This document shows positions 9,480 to 18,881 of a stretch of DNA of 64,000 nt, piece after piece. The DNA is taken from NCBI GenBank assembly GCA_043228905.1, contig JBHGNT010000006.1, positions 13,392,001 through 13,456,000 on the forward strand. Direction: 5' to 3'. The notes beneath the pieces are model-generated. The model saw only the letters and a list, made by a program, of their open reading frames with translations. It was not told where the DNA came from and made no database searches. Within the stretch, counting starts at the first letter, position 1; each line of letters starts with the position of its first letter. Position numbers and translations under genes: made by a program. The stretch comes from Azolla caroliniana (Eukaryota; Polypodiophyta).

Positions 9480-10643
9480 TTACCTGACATGGCTCAAGGG
9501 ACCTTCACCGACATTCGCGATTGGATGCGGAGTGTTGTCTCCGGTTGCGACTACTCCCGGTTCCATCGGTTTTTCCAAGTACGAGAGCCACTCCTTGTGG
9601 CACGTCATGTGGTTTGACGCGCCGGAGTTGACGTACCACACCTCCTCCGACTTTGGGGTGATCTTCTTCATCGAGTTTGCTTCGTGTCTCATCACAAAGA
9701 CTGACCCTTTTTCGGCTTCTCCGGATCTTACGACGTAGTGCGATCGTTGCTGATTTCCTTTGTTGGTCGAACCTGATCCGGACCCAGTTCTCTCCAAATT
9801 CGCGCGCTTTTTCGCAGCATTCGCTCTCCCTGTGGCCTTTCTTGCCATAGTACCAGCATTCCACGGCGGATTTCCCTTGCCGGTTCTCGTCGCCTCGATT
9901 CCCCCTGTTTCCGGAGGGTCCGGAATTGCTGTCAGCATCACTTCAGTGCCTTCTTCCTTGATCCCGTCGGCCACATCCATTGCGCACCGACTTGCCTCGT
10001 CTGCCACAACTATGGGGCCTATCTCCCTTGTGTACAACATCTTGTTGTTGGCATGCGTGTTTGTCGACGCACCCGCGTGGTTCTCCTCTATAAGGAGCAT
10101 TGATTGTAAGTCGAAAAATGACGACGTATTCTCCTGTGTACACACAGTAGTTCGGAGCGCTCCGAACTTTGTCGCCAATCCCCCAAGACAGATTTCCACC
10201 ATCTCGCCTTCCTCGACATTCACATCGATGGAGGCTAAGGAGTCGCATATATATTTGATCTTCAAGGTGTAATTGGCCACCAACAAATCGCGTTGTCGTA
10301 GGTTGCTCAGCTCCTGCCGGAGTTGAAGCTTCCTGGTTGTAGTGCTTGCGGCGAAAATCTTCCTCAGATTTCCCCAAGCATCCTTCGGCGTTTTCGCATC
10401 CCGAATGTAGCTTAAGAGCTGTTCGCCCACACAAGACGCGAAGCGGTACAATACTTTGCTTGCCGACTGCTCCCAAGTCGGGAAGTCTTTGTGTGTCGAC
10501 TCGGGTGCTGTGTCATTTGCTCCGTCGACATAGCTCCAGTAACCGTGTTCGAGCAGGTACTGGTGCATCTTGTAAGACCAAGATGCGTAGTTGTTTCTGT
10601 CGAGCTTCTCTGTTGGAAGCGAGCTAGCCATGCCTCTATCCAT
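9480..10643 (-). pseudogene. gag: Cop-B gag and protease
   Basis: 387 codons open to 9480. The likely start is the inner methionine at 10631 (MASSLPTEKLDRNNYASW), because Cop-A has the same start. UBN2-type capsid: GYWSYVDGANDT, PTWEQSASKVLYRFASCV, DAWGNLRKIFAAS, LRQELSNLRQRD. The frame shifts over the nucleocapsid, where the knuckle survives out of frame as CWYYGKKGHRESEC with one cysteine changed. It returns for protease: WYVNSGASNHMTCHKEWL. The catalytic aspartate is replaced (NSGA for DSGA), so protease would be inactive. Confidence 0.88.
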
Positions 10644-10717
10644 CGTTTTTGCCTATTCTTCTTGGTTGGTTTTTTTTCTTTCAAGTTATGTCGGCTACAG
10701 AGGTTCTCAACCCTCGT

Positions 10718-10729
10718 GCTCTGATACCA
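10718..10729 (-). promoter_or_regulatory. Primer-binding site of Cop-B (tRNA-iMet)
   Basis: Minus strand TGGTATCAGAGC, complementary to the 3' end of initiator tRNA-Met, with no gap to the LTR. Confidence 0.96.
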
Positions 10730-11166
10730 TGTAAAAGATTATGTGCGGAAGCAATAGAAAACCAAACACATAGAAAATACGCAGGTTTAACGGAGAGCTT
10801 GAGTATTCATAGTACGTGGGAGAGACAGAGAGAGAACACGCAAGAAATTCAATTCAAAAAATACTAACTCTATACTTACATCGTGCTCAGTGAGCACCTT
10901 TTATACAAGCCCTAACAATGGGCTGACACAAGTACTGACAGTACTTGACTGCTCATAAATGAGCCTCGACACTTACTCCCAAAACTATACCTTACGAGGA
11001 ATATCTCTCTAACGGCCTTTCGGTTTACGCACCGATACGGCCTCTCGTTACGCACAGGTTTGCGTATCCATTTTACGCACTGGTCTGGCCTAACCGATCG
11101 GTCCCAACCGATCCGGTTCTCGGTTTGCACAGTCGATCCGGCCAATGTTGAGCTTGTATCTCAACA
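10730..11166 (-). repeat. Cop-B 5' LTR
   Basis: 437 bp, TGTAAAAG...TCTCAACA on the plus strand, bordered by the primer site on one side and target duplication ATATG (11167-11171) on the other. Identity with the 3' LTR is high over the first ~410 bp but the outer end differs (see 5358-5790). Confidence 0.93.
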
Positions 11167-11300
11167 ATATGCAATCTTTATACTATCTGGCTTGGGATAG
11201 AGCTCAAAATGAGACTCCCATCGGCCCAACCACGTGCAGATTGCTTCTTCAGTTCTTTCCTTTTTTCTCCTGTAAATGTCTTTACAACAAATGATGGTTC
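11167..11300 (-). pseudogene. gag: Chr-X gag, upstream part
   Basis: Begins with the second copy of the Cop-B target duplication. The minus strand reads RTEEAICTWLGRWESHFELY then PKPDSIKIAYVGRKLG, running into the rest of gag beyond Cop-B at 5357. This shows that the two flanks were once contiguous. The start of gag is not recognisable above 11300. Confidence 0.7.
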
Positions 11301-11646
11301 ACCTTGACGCTCATCGAGTCTATTAGTATCACGTTAAGGAAGAGCCGATATACTAATCACACGTGCCTGAAGAGCACTATGAGATTACCGAAGTTAAGGA
11401 AATTTCATGCAAGGTAGAATTAAGGAAATTTTGTATTTGTAAAAAATATGACTCAATGGGGATTGAACCAAGAGGATTTCCTTGAATTCCTTCCGCTTGG
11501 TGGATGTCATCGGGTCATTAGTTTGAGCCATTGAATGATAATTTCTGGCACAGTAATAGGATAAGGTCAAACAAATAGTCATAACATCATGTCGTCATGT
11601 AAACATATCATGGGAAACATTAATTGATATCATGATCTCACGTTAA
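11301..11646. other. No gene seen; probable Chr-X leader or LTR remnant
   Basis: AT-rich sequence without a convincing reading frame. A GGTTCAATCCC run on the minus strand (about 11459-11469) resembles a tRNA B box, and the flanks TCAATGG and CCATTGA could pair, but no tRNA fold works. By position it should be the 5' untranslated part or LTR of Chr-X. Confidence 0.4.
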
Positions 11647-12094
11647 TACCCGTCTAGACGTATGAGATGAGGCTAAAGATCAGGTTACTATGGTAACATA
11701 AAGCTGTTTTAAAAACCATGGGGGTGACAAATGAATGTCTTTCCTTGATCTCTATATCGATTTTCTCATAGCGGTTCCCTGAGGCTCAACCATGTATGTT
11801 CGCATCATGAATAGTTTATACACGAAAAAATGTTAAACTATGTCTCTCTGCCCACCCATGTGGTTTCGACTACCCGTCTAGACGTATGAGATGAGGCTAA
11901 AGATCAGGTTACTATGGTAACATAAAGCTGTTTTAAAAACCATGGGGGTGACAAATGAATGTCTTTCCTTGATCTCTATATCGATTTTCTCATAGCGGTT
12001 CCCTGAGGCTCAACCATGTATGTTCGCATCATGAATAGTTTATACACGAAAAAATGTTAAACTATGTCTCTCTGCCCACCCATGTGGTTTCGAC
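11647..12094. repeat. Perfect 2 x 224-bp tandem duplication
   Basis: Copies 11647-11870 and 11871-12094, each beginning TACCCGTCTAGACGTATGAG and ending ATGTGGTTTCGAC. By eye I find no mismatch between them. There is no coding content and no resemblance to the LTRs here. The identity means either a very recent duplication or an assembly artefact. Confidence 0.92.
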
Positions 12095-12127
12095 TCTTTA
12101 AGTCCTATTATGAGGACCCTAAAGTCT

Positions 12128-12547
12128 TGTAAACAATAGCATGCGGAAGCGTAGACAAATCAGCTCTGCCAGATAACAAAGTAACACAATGATGAAGGTT
12201 TAATGGAAAGCTTGAGTACACGGGGGGGGGGGGGGGGGGGGCAGAGAGAGAGAGAGAGAGAGAGAGAGGTAGAATTAGAACAGAACAACGTCTATATTAA
12301 AAAATCACACTAACACTCTGTACATACAACTGTGCTTAAGAGTACTATTTATGCAAGTCCTCAAAGGACTGACCAAAGTAGTGACAAGTACTCTAATGCT
12401 CGTATTGAGCATCAGACACAGAATCCCAAATATATGCCTACATACTAGGCTAGATTTGTAAGCCTCTAACGGGCTACCGGTTATGATCTGATTCGGGTCC
12501 TGGGTATGGACAACGATCCGGATATGGTTGAGCTTGTCCACTCAACA
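12128..12547 (-). repeat. Cop-C 3' LTR
   Basis: 420 bp on the plus strand from TGTAAACAATAGCATGCGG to GTCCACTCAACA, related to the Cop-A LTR. It carries a run of 20 G (12222-12241) followed by an AG repeat (12243-12267). The element side is marked by the polypurine tract at 12548. Confidence 0.85.
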
Positions 12548-12562
12548 ATCCCCCTCAAGGTC
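12548..12562 (-). promoter_or_regulatory. Polypurine tract of Cop-C
   Basis: Minus strand CTTGAGGGGGAT directly before the LTR start TGTTGAGTGG. Primes plus-strand cDNA. Confidence 0.8.
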
Positions 12563-13240
12563 AACTTGAGGTTGGATCGTTGTGTCTATTCTCGTTGATC
12601 CTTATGTCATCTCCTCTTGGCGTCCTCGCTCCTCGCTCACATTCCTTTACCTATCAGGTCCCGTGCACCTCGACCTTCTCGATCGGCCCTTGTCAGCTTC
12701 GTCGTAGTTGCGGTGTTGGTGTCCCTCGACCTATTGGTTCCTCTGAGTCGGTGTCAACGTCGGCTGCCGCATTGTCCACTTGGTCAATCGATTCGGTCCC
12801 TCCGAATTGAACATTCCGATTGAATCGTCTACTTCCTATTCACTTCGACTTCCGGTCGAATCGGTTGTCTCCGATTTGTTCCCGCTCTTGTCCGGGTTGA
12901 CTGTCTCCAACTCATCCTCGATCTTCAAACCCTTAACGACATCGGACTACGTTCATGTCTTGGTCTTCTTGGCTTCCTTGGCTTTACCTCCCCCCTTTTC
13001 GATTGGATTTGGCTTCGACTTCCATTTGTGGTTGCTCCCCCTGCGTCTGACAATCTCCACTTGTCTATTCTATCTACACATATCCATTCGTCCTCGGCTT
13101 CTTCAACCGATCAGAACATTCTGACTTCTTCAGTCAGTTCGGTTTCCCATGCATCTTCATTCTTGGCTCGATTCCGTAGTTCGTTTTGACCATCTCTTCC
13201 CCTTTCATTCCTTTCATTCCTCCCCTCCAAGTTCGGCAGG
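12563..13240 (-). pseudogene. Region between pol and 3' LTR of Cop-C
   Basis: About 680 bp between the pol end (HLNLPNLEGRNERNERGRD) and the polypurine tract, unusually long for a copia element. Reading in changing frames I see a lysine-rich patch (GKAKEAKKTKT), then SDVVKGLKIEDELETVNPDK and SGNKSETTDS. The same order and similar residues occur in the plus-strand segment at 7357-7760 (KKAKTLTWSDVVKGLE, DKSWNESETVDS). This suggests a formerly translated stretch attached to or following pol. Function unknown, and the frame is now broken. Confidence 0.5.
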
Positions 13241-13703
13241 TTGAGATGTTACACACCAACCATGCCCGAAAATTGCCGCAACTTGTCAAGGCCGAGAGGT
13301 TTGGTGAAGATGTCGGCAGTCTGCCGATCCTCGGAACATGCATTCTCAAAAAAAAAAGTAATGCACCTCAATGTGCTTTTTCCGGGTGTGGAAGACATGG
13401 TTCTTGGCCAGTTGGATGCTGCTGAGGTTGTTGCAGTAGATTGTCGTCGGATCGAACACCTCCACCTGTAGATCCTTCAATAACCAGCTGAGCCAAATGG
13501 CCTCGCATGTTGTGACATCCACTCCTCTATACTCGGCTTCGATGCTCGACAATGCTACTGTTGGCTGCTTTTTGCTGCTCTAGGTGACTGCGACTCTTCC
13601 AAGTGAAAATGCGAATCCAAATGTTGACTTGTGGTCACCGGCGTTTCTGGCCCAATCGGCATTCGTATAGCCAACAAGTTGTTCAGCTATACTGGTCTGA
13701 TAC
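13241..13703 (-). pseudogene. pol: Cop-C RNase H
   Basis: Motifs: QLVGYTNADWARNAGDHKST, SIEAEYRGVDVTTCEAIWL, YCNNLSSIQLAKNHVFHTRK, with the catalytic D of YCDN changed to N. Broken by frameshifts. The upstream end at 13703 is the insertion point of Cop-D. Confidence 0.85.
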
Positions 13704-14313
13704 TGTTGAGAATCAACGCTTCGATTCACCTTCACCGCTCGGCCACAACCGAGTAAGCGCGAATCAATGGAGCAGAAAATAGGAACCACCAAGAGAAACA
13801 AAACGCGAACACACAGGGATTAACGTGGAAAACCCTAGACGGGAAAAACCACGGGAGTACAAGACTCCAAACCAACACTATACAGAGAAGTATACAATGG
13901 CGAGCTGCAAGGCGACGACCTTGTGCTCGCTGTCCTCGCCACAGGAGGCGGAAATACAAAGAGGCGTCGTCCTCTTTCTCTCTCACGCTCTATCTCTCTC
14001 TCTCTCTCACGGCTACTCCCTCTTCACTCCTCTTGAGTGGAAAAACAGAAAAATGATTAGCAAAACTAAAACAGTTTGCCCTAAGTCATATTTATACATA
14101 TATGACTTTGGGGCTATTTACAATTATAGCCTCAGGGGCCCATAGCGAACATATTCACGGATATGTCCCTACATCCGGAAGTTCTCCGGGTACGTTCGTC
14201 ATCCGGCACCGAAGCCGGGGTCTTCAACATCCGGATCCGAAACCGAAACCGGGCTCGTCGGCATTCATTTCCGACATCCGACCATCCCATCCGAAGGGAC
14301 CGTAATCCCAACA
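13704..14313 (-). repeat. Cop-D 3' LTR
   Basis: 610 bp from TGTTGAGAATCAACGCTTCG to GTAATCCCAACA. It differs from the 5' LTR at only about two sites (for example AAAACAGTTT here against AAAATAGTTT, and CCCTACATCC against CCCTGCATCC). A CT-rich run lies at 13977-14006. Confidence 0.97.
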
Positions 14314-14332
14314 AACTCCCCCTTCACTTCGG
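14314..14332 (-). promoter_or_regulatory. Polypurine tract of Cop-D
   Basis: Minus strand CGAAGTGAAGGGGGAGTT immediately before the LTR start TGTTGGGATT. Primes plus-strand synthesis. Confidence 0.85.
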
Positions 14333-14791
14333 CATGGGATGTCTTTCCAAACCGATCCTCTTTCGGCATGCTTCCAGCTTGTCTGGTGTGAGGACCTTGG
14401 TCAGCATATCCGACCCGTTCTCGTCCGTGTGGATCTTTGTCAGCACGAACTCCTTGTCTTCTATCCTTTCCCGGATCCAGTGATATCTTCGCTGGATGTG
14501 CTTCGTCCGGGAGTGATAGGCCGCGTTCTTCGCAAGGTGGATTGCACTCTGACTGTCACAGTAGAGTCGGTACTCCTCCTGCCGGATACCGAGCTCTCTA
14601 ATGAAGTCCTTCATCCATATTACTTCCTTGCCGGCTTCAACAGCCGCCATGTACTCCGCCTCCATAGTTGACAACGCAACCGTCTTCTGCAGCCTTGACT
14701 GCCATGAAACAGCTCCCCCTGCATACGTTGTCGTGCCTTTCGGCTCCGGATCTCCATTCTCTATCCGGAGGGACAAAAATATAATTTCCAC
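14324..14791 (-). pseudogene. pol: Cop-D RNase H, C-terminal part
   Basis: Continues the RNase H after a frame change near 14800. Motifs: AGGAVSWQSRLQKTVALST, MEAEYMAAVEAGKEVIWM, YCDSQSAIHLAKNAAYHSRT and HTDENGSDMLTKVL, which is complete copia RNase H with its catalytic D and E. It ends shortly before the polypurine tract (ERHPMPK). Needs a frameshift to join the main frame. Confidence 0.9.
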
Positions 14792-14808
14792 ATAGTGTGC
14801 AACCTACA

Positions 14809-17022
14809 CTACGACAACGTCATCACATACCCTGATGTGGACCGGCTGGTATCTGCATCAGCCGACATATCCGAATCGGTAAAGCCGTCGAGTTCGGGCT
14901 TACCGGAGCCGAATCGGAGGCACACGTTTGCCGTGCCCTTCAGGTATCGGAGTATCCACTTGGCCGCATTCCAATGCTCTTTGCCGGGATTGCTCATGTA
15001 CCGGCTCACCACTCCGACTGCATATCCGATGTCCGGTCTCGTACACACCATGGCGTACATCAAGCTCCCGACGGCTGAGGCATATGGCACTTTCATCATA
15101 TCCTCCTTTTCAGCCTTTGTCTTGGGACTTTGCTTGTTTCGCATGGGTAATTTCGCATGCGCCAGCATACTCCGGACCCTCTCCATTATGGTCCGGTTCA
15201 TCCTCTCAGCCAGCCCGTTCAGTTCCGGCGTCTTCGGCACAGTAAACTCGAGTCGGATTCCCTTCGAGCGACAGTACTCCTGGAACTGCCCCCGGTATTC
15301 CCCTCCGTTATCCGCTCGTATCGCTTTCAGCTTCTTGCCGGATTCCCTTTCCACTCTCGCGTGGAGTTCTTTGAAGATGCACAACACTTGGTCCTTTGTC
15401 TTCATCGGTGCCGTCCACAGTTTTCGGCTATGATCATCGATGAATGTTACGAAGTACTGGGCTCCGCCATGTGACTTCGTTTCTACCTGACACACATCAG
15501 TGTGCACCAACTCCAATGGTGTGCTACGTCTCGTCGGTGGCCTTGAGTGGAAGGAGGTTCGGTTCTGCTTACCGGCCAGGCAATCGGTGCACTTCTCCAG
15601 GTGCACATGCTTCACTGGAATAAGGTTGTCTTCTGCAAGCCTCTTCATCCCCTTCTCACTCATGTGGCACAGTCTTTTGTGCCACAGCTCACCGGCAGTG
15701 TCGGCTGCCACATTCAGCTCTTCCGGACATAACCGGGCATTCATCAGGTACAGTGTGTTGTCTTTCCGGGCCCGAGCCACTATCAGGCTCCCCTTGCTGA
15801 ACTTCATTACACCGTTCCGGATGCTACCTGTGTAGCCTTCATCGTCTAGCCTCCCGGCCGAAATCAGGTTCAATCGAACCTCCGGAACGTGTCGGACATC
15901 CTTCAGCAGCATTTTGCATCCGGTCGGGGTTGTCAACCACACGTCTCCTATGCCGGCAATCCGGCACGTACCTTCATTTCCCATCCGAACACAGCCATGC
16001 TCACCGGCTGTGTAGGATGAGAAGTATCTTCTCTCCGGGGTCAGGTGGAACGATGCTCCGGAATCGACCACCCAGGTCGTCTCATCGCCGGCAACGTTTA
16101 GTTCACCTTCTTCGGTGATGAGCATGATTTCTTCCTCACTTGCCGCGAGTGCCGTTGTTCCTTTCCGGTCCTGCCCTCGCCGATCCGAACCTCTCCGGTC
16201 CGTGGCTCCCCGGTATGCACCGTTTCTCTCCGGTGACTTCTTCGAATCGGTGTCGTCGGCTCCGTTGTCTTTTCGGTAATGCCGACAATTCTTTCGGAAG
16301 TGCCCCGGTTTCCCACAGTGGAAGCATGTGGGCCTTCCTCTTGACTGCGACCGGGTCCCCGACTTCTCCCGTCTTTGCGGACTCCGGTTCCATTGTCTTC
16401 CCTGATCCGATTCGGTAAGCAGCGCCTTCGGGTCGGAGGCCGGTTCTTTATCTCTCCGACGCGCTTCTTCGTTCAAAATACTTGTCTTTACCGTTTGCAA
16501 GGACAAGTTATCTTCTGTGCAGGAGGTGCTGAGAGTCACCACCAAGTTCTCCCAGCTTTCCGGCAATGTACACATCAGGATGATGGCTTGCATTGCATCC
16601 TCCAACGGGAACTTGATCGCCGCAAGCTGATTCACGAATCCCATGAACGTGCTTACGTGTTCCACCATACTCTCGCCGTCCCGGTACTTGAGATTCACTA
16701 TCTTCCTCATCAGGGAGGTCCGGTTCAACGCATTCTTCCTCTCATAGAGGCCCGACAGCTTCCGCCACATCTCATATGCGTTGGTGTCGTTCGCCACATG
16801 TTGTAGAACGCTCACGTCGACGTATTGCCGAATGGTTGCAACGGCTTTCCGGTTCAGAAGCCTCCATTCCGACTCAAGTACCCCCTTCGGTATTTCTGAC
16901 CTGTCAATCGGTTCGTACAGGTCCCGAACAATCAGAAGATCCTCCATCTTGATCTTCCAGTCGGCGTAATTCTGCGCATTCAGCACCATCATCCCCGGCT
17001 GCCCGCTGCCGCCGCCTTCCAT
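14809..17022 (-). CDS. gag: Cop-D gag-protease-integrase-RNase H fusion
   Basis: 737 codons, starting 15 bases after the primer site. Order by residue: UBN2/DUF4219-type capsid (1-200, NAQNYADWKIKMEDLL); zinc knuckle C233-C246 (CFHCGKPGHFRKNC); protease with DSGA at 320-323; GAG-pre-integrase and H-H-C-C finger (H448, H453, C478, C481); integrase core with D509 (HTDV), D571 (ADNGGEY) and E606 (LAERMNR). After AHAKLP (about 626) the protein jumps to the connection region (KVPYASAVGSLMYAM) and early RNase H (GFTDSDM). The integrase C-terminus and all of reverse transcriptase are missing. The repeat ATGCGAAA on both sides of ATTACCC at the joint suggests a microhomology deletion. The frame is intact across the joint. 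Confidence 0.95.
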   Translation of the reverse strand: MEGGGSGQPGMMVLNAQNYADWKIKMEDLLIVRDLYEPIDRSEIPKGVLESEWRLLNRKAVATIRQYVDVSVLQHVANDTNAYEMWRKLSGLYERKNALNRTSLMRKIVNLKYRDGESMVEHVSTFMGFVNQLAAIKFPLEDAMQAIILMCTLPESWENLVVTLSTSCTEDNLSLQTVKTSILNEEARRRDKEPASDPKALLTESDQGRQWNRSPQRREKSGTRSQSRGRPTCFHCGKPGHFRKNCRHYRKDNGADDTDSKKSPERNGAYRGATDRRGSDRRGQDRKGTTALAASEEEIMLITEEGELNVAGDETTWVVDSGASFHLTPERRYFSSYTAGEHGCVRMGNEGTCRIAGIGDVWLTTPTGCKMLLKDVRHVPEVRLNLISAGRLDDEGYTGSIRNGVMKFSKGSLIVARARKDNTLYLMNARLCPEELNVAADTAGELWHKRLCHMSEKGMKRLAEDNLIPVKHVHLEKCTDCLAGKQNRTSFHSRPPTRRSTPLELVHTDVCQVETKSHGGAQYFVTFIDDHSRKLWTAPMKTKDQVLCIFKELHARVERESGKKLKAIRADNGGEYRGQFQEYCRSKGIRLEFTVPKTPELNGLAERMNRTIMERVRSMLAHAKLPMRNKQSPKTKAEKEDMMKVPYASAVGSLMYAMVCTRPDIGYAVGVVSRYMSNPGKEHWNAAKWILRYLKGTANVCLRFGSGKPELDGFTDSDMSADADTSRSTSGYVMTLS

Positions 17023-17037
17023 TTTCTGCAGCAGTTC

Positions 17038-17049
17038 GCTCTGATACCA
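17038..17049 (-). promoter_or_regulatory. Primer-binding site of Cop-D (tRNA-iMet)
   Basis: Minus strand TGGTATCAGAGC, three bases (17050-17052) from the LTR. It fixes the minus orientation. The first gag codon follows after only 15 bases. Confidence 0.95.
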
Positions 17050-17052
17050 GTT

Positions 17053-17662
17053 TGTTGAGAATCAACGCTTCGATTCACCTTCACCGCTCGGCCACAACCG
17101 AGTAAGCGCGAATCAATGGAGCAGAAAATAGGAACCACCAAGAGAAACAAAACGCGAACACACAGGGATTAACGTGGAAAACCCTAGACGGGAAAAACCA
17201 CGGGAGTACAAGACTCCAAACCAACACTATACAGAGAAGTATACAATGGCGAGCTGCAAGGCGACGACCTTGTGCTCGCTGTCCTCGCCACAGGAGGCGG
17301 AAATACAAAGAGGCGTCGTCCTCTTTCTCTCTCACGCTCTATCTCTCTCTCTCTCTCACGGCTACTCCCTCTTCACTCCTCTTGAGTGGAAAAACAGAAA
17401 AATGATTAGCAAAACTAAAATAGTTTGCCCTAAGTCATATTTATACATATATGACTTTGGGGCTATTTACAATTATAGCCTCAGGGGCCCATAGCGAACA
17501 TATTCACGGATATGTCCCTGCATCCGGAAGTTCTCCGGGTACGTTCGTCATCCGGCACCGAAGCCGGGGTCTTCAACATCCGGATCCGAAACCGAAACCG
17601 GGCTCGTCGGCATTCATTTCCGACATCCGACCATCCCATCCGAAGGGACCGTAATCCCAACA
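17053..17662 (-). repeat. Cop-D 5' LTR
   Basis: 610 bp, TGTTGAGAATC...ATCCCAACA, nearly identical with the 3' LTR, followed by target duplication GATAC (17663-17667). Confidence 0.97.
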
Positions 17663-18498
17663 GATACAACAACCCCCAGTCCTTAGTGCCACTAACAAAC
17701 TTGAGTATTCGGTGCGTGCACTAAAGGTGCTCTAAGGTCGGATGCGCCAAGAATTGACTAATCAGTCCGATCAGGGTCCCATCGGGTGATAGTTAGATAT
17801 ATGAGGCTTTTGACTATTTGTCGAAACCATGTCGGGTCACATGCCACTCTGGAGTTGGGCCATAACTTCACATTCCTATTTAGAGGAGTTGAGACAGATT
17901 TGCATTCCGTCATTCTGAACTTGAAGAGCATACTTAGTACGTAATGTCGTTGACTGATCAGTACTTCGATCCTTAGGAAGTAATGAAGGTCACCGAGGTC
18001 CTTCATTTCGAACAATGGCATGAGTTTGGACTTGACACGGTCGATTTCTTCTAGGTCGGCACGGTGATGACTAAATCATCCACATAAAGTAAAATGCTTA
18101 TCGCCTTATTCTGACCTTGCCAGATGAAGAATCTGACTTGGATGTGGCAAACCCCATCCGATGCAATCATTGCGTGATATTCGTGTTCCAGGCACACGGG
18201 GCTTGTTTTAGTCCATAAAGGGACTTGTTCAGTCGGCAAACAGTCGACGTGTTCATTCCGGACTCAAATCCGGGGGTTTGTACCATATATACCTGTTCCT
18301 CAAGCTCACCTTGCAGGAACACATTCTTTACATCCATTTGATCTAATTGCCACCCCTTTGCCGTGGCCACCGTAAGCAAGAGATGGACGGTTGTCATCTT
18401 CGCAACCGGTGCGAAGGTTTCGTCATAATCGATTCCGTGTTGCTGCGCATAGCCCTTTGCCACTAACCGGGCCTTGAACCGGTTGACGGAGACATCGG
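17663..18498 (-). pseudogene. pol: Cop-C reverse transcriptase (upstream part of Cop-C)
   Basis: From 18498 down: [73 protein letters not shown], the catalytic YVDD at 18075-18086 (ILLYVDDLVIT), then MKDLGDLHYFLRIEV and FRQIVKSLIYLTIT. Several frames are needed. It belongs with 12128-13703, separated by Cop-D. It is cut at 18498 where the N-terminus of reverse transcriptase should continue. Confidence 0.88.
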
Positions 18499-18681
18499 TG
18501 TTAATGCCCTAGCTTGACAAAAGAAGATTGAACAAGAGAGGAAAAGAAAGAGAGAACAATGAATATATTTTATTATAACAGGAAAATATACAAGAGCAAG
18601 AACTAGAATATTTGCCAAAGACTGGTGTTGAACCAGAATGGTTCTAACAATACAATATGTCCTATTTATATAGGAGTAGTA

Positions 18682-18820
18682 TGTGCCCCTTGGATGTTTG
18701 TAGGGTCATGATATCCTTTGGGATGTTGTAGGGTCATGATACCCTTTGGGATATTGAAGGTTCATGGCACCCTTTGGAATATTGAAGGGTCATGGCACCC
18801 TTTGGATATTTATAGGGTTA
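18682..18820. repeat. Minisatellite in LTR, about 5 x 31 bp
   Basis: Imperfect direct repeats built on GGGTCATGRYACCCTTTGG followed by ATATTGAA. It lies upstream of a TATATAAATAGG-like sequence on the minus strand (about 18660-18672), so it may be an enhancer-type repeat of this LTR. Confidence 0.75.
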
Positions 18821-18881
18821 CATTATCAATATTATAATAAAGTGAATTATAATATCTTTATGTACAACATATATAACCTAA

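Larger units (their letters stand above)
5358..11166 (-). mobile_element. Cop-B: complete but dead Ty1/copia element
   Basis: 5,809 bp on the minus strand, flanked by a 5-bp target duplication ATATG (5353-5357 and 11167-11171). Order from 11166 down: 5' LTR, tRNA-Met primer site, gag with protease, integrase, linker, reverse transcriptase, RNase H, 3' LTR. A 560-bp segment at 7357-7917 lies in reverse orientation between linker and reverse transcriptase. Stops and frameshifts affect most domains. It sits inside the gag of Chr-X. Confidence 0.95.
12128..13703 (-). mobile_element. Cop-C: 3' part of a Ty1/copia element
   Basis: 3' LTR, polypurine tract, a long region downstream of pol, and RNase H. 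It continues at 17663-18498 beyond the nested Cop-D: the RNase H fragment ends at 13703 and the connection region resumes at 17663, with target duplication GATAC on both sides. Gag, protease, integrase and the 5' LTR are missing. The upstream end is cut at 18498 by a chromovirus LTR. Confidence 0.88.
13704..17662 (-). mobile_element. Cop-D: young, reverse-transcriptase-less copia element
   Basis: 3,959 bp with two 610-bp LTRs and a perfect target duplication GATAC (13699-13703 and 17663-17667). Gag, protease and integrase are fused in one frame to the RNase H connection region. Reverse transcriptase is deleted. I count only about two differences between the LTRs, so insertion is recent. Because it lacks reverse transcriptase it must have been copied by enzyme supplied in trans, or lost the domain after insertion. 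It sits in the RNase H/connection region of Cop-C. Confidence 0.96.

Noticed and set aside
11456-11530. Possible tRNA gene on the minus strand (TCAATGG ... GGTTCAATCCC ... CCATTGA)
   Set aside because: The outer seven bases pair, but no T stem, D arm or anticodon arm can be formed.
18682-18820. CRISPR-like array
   Set aside because: Units are contiguous, imperfect and without spacers, in an LTR of a plant element.
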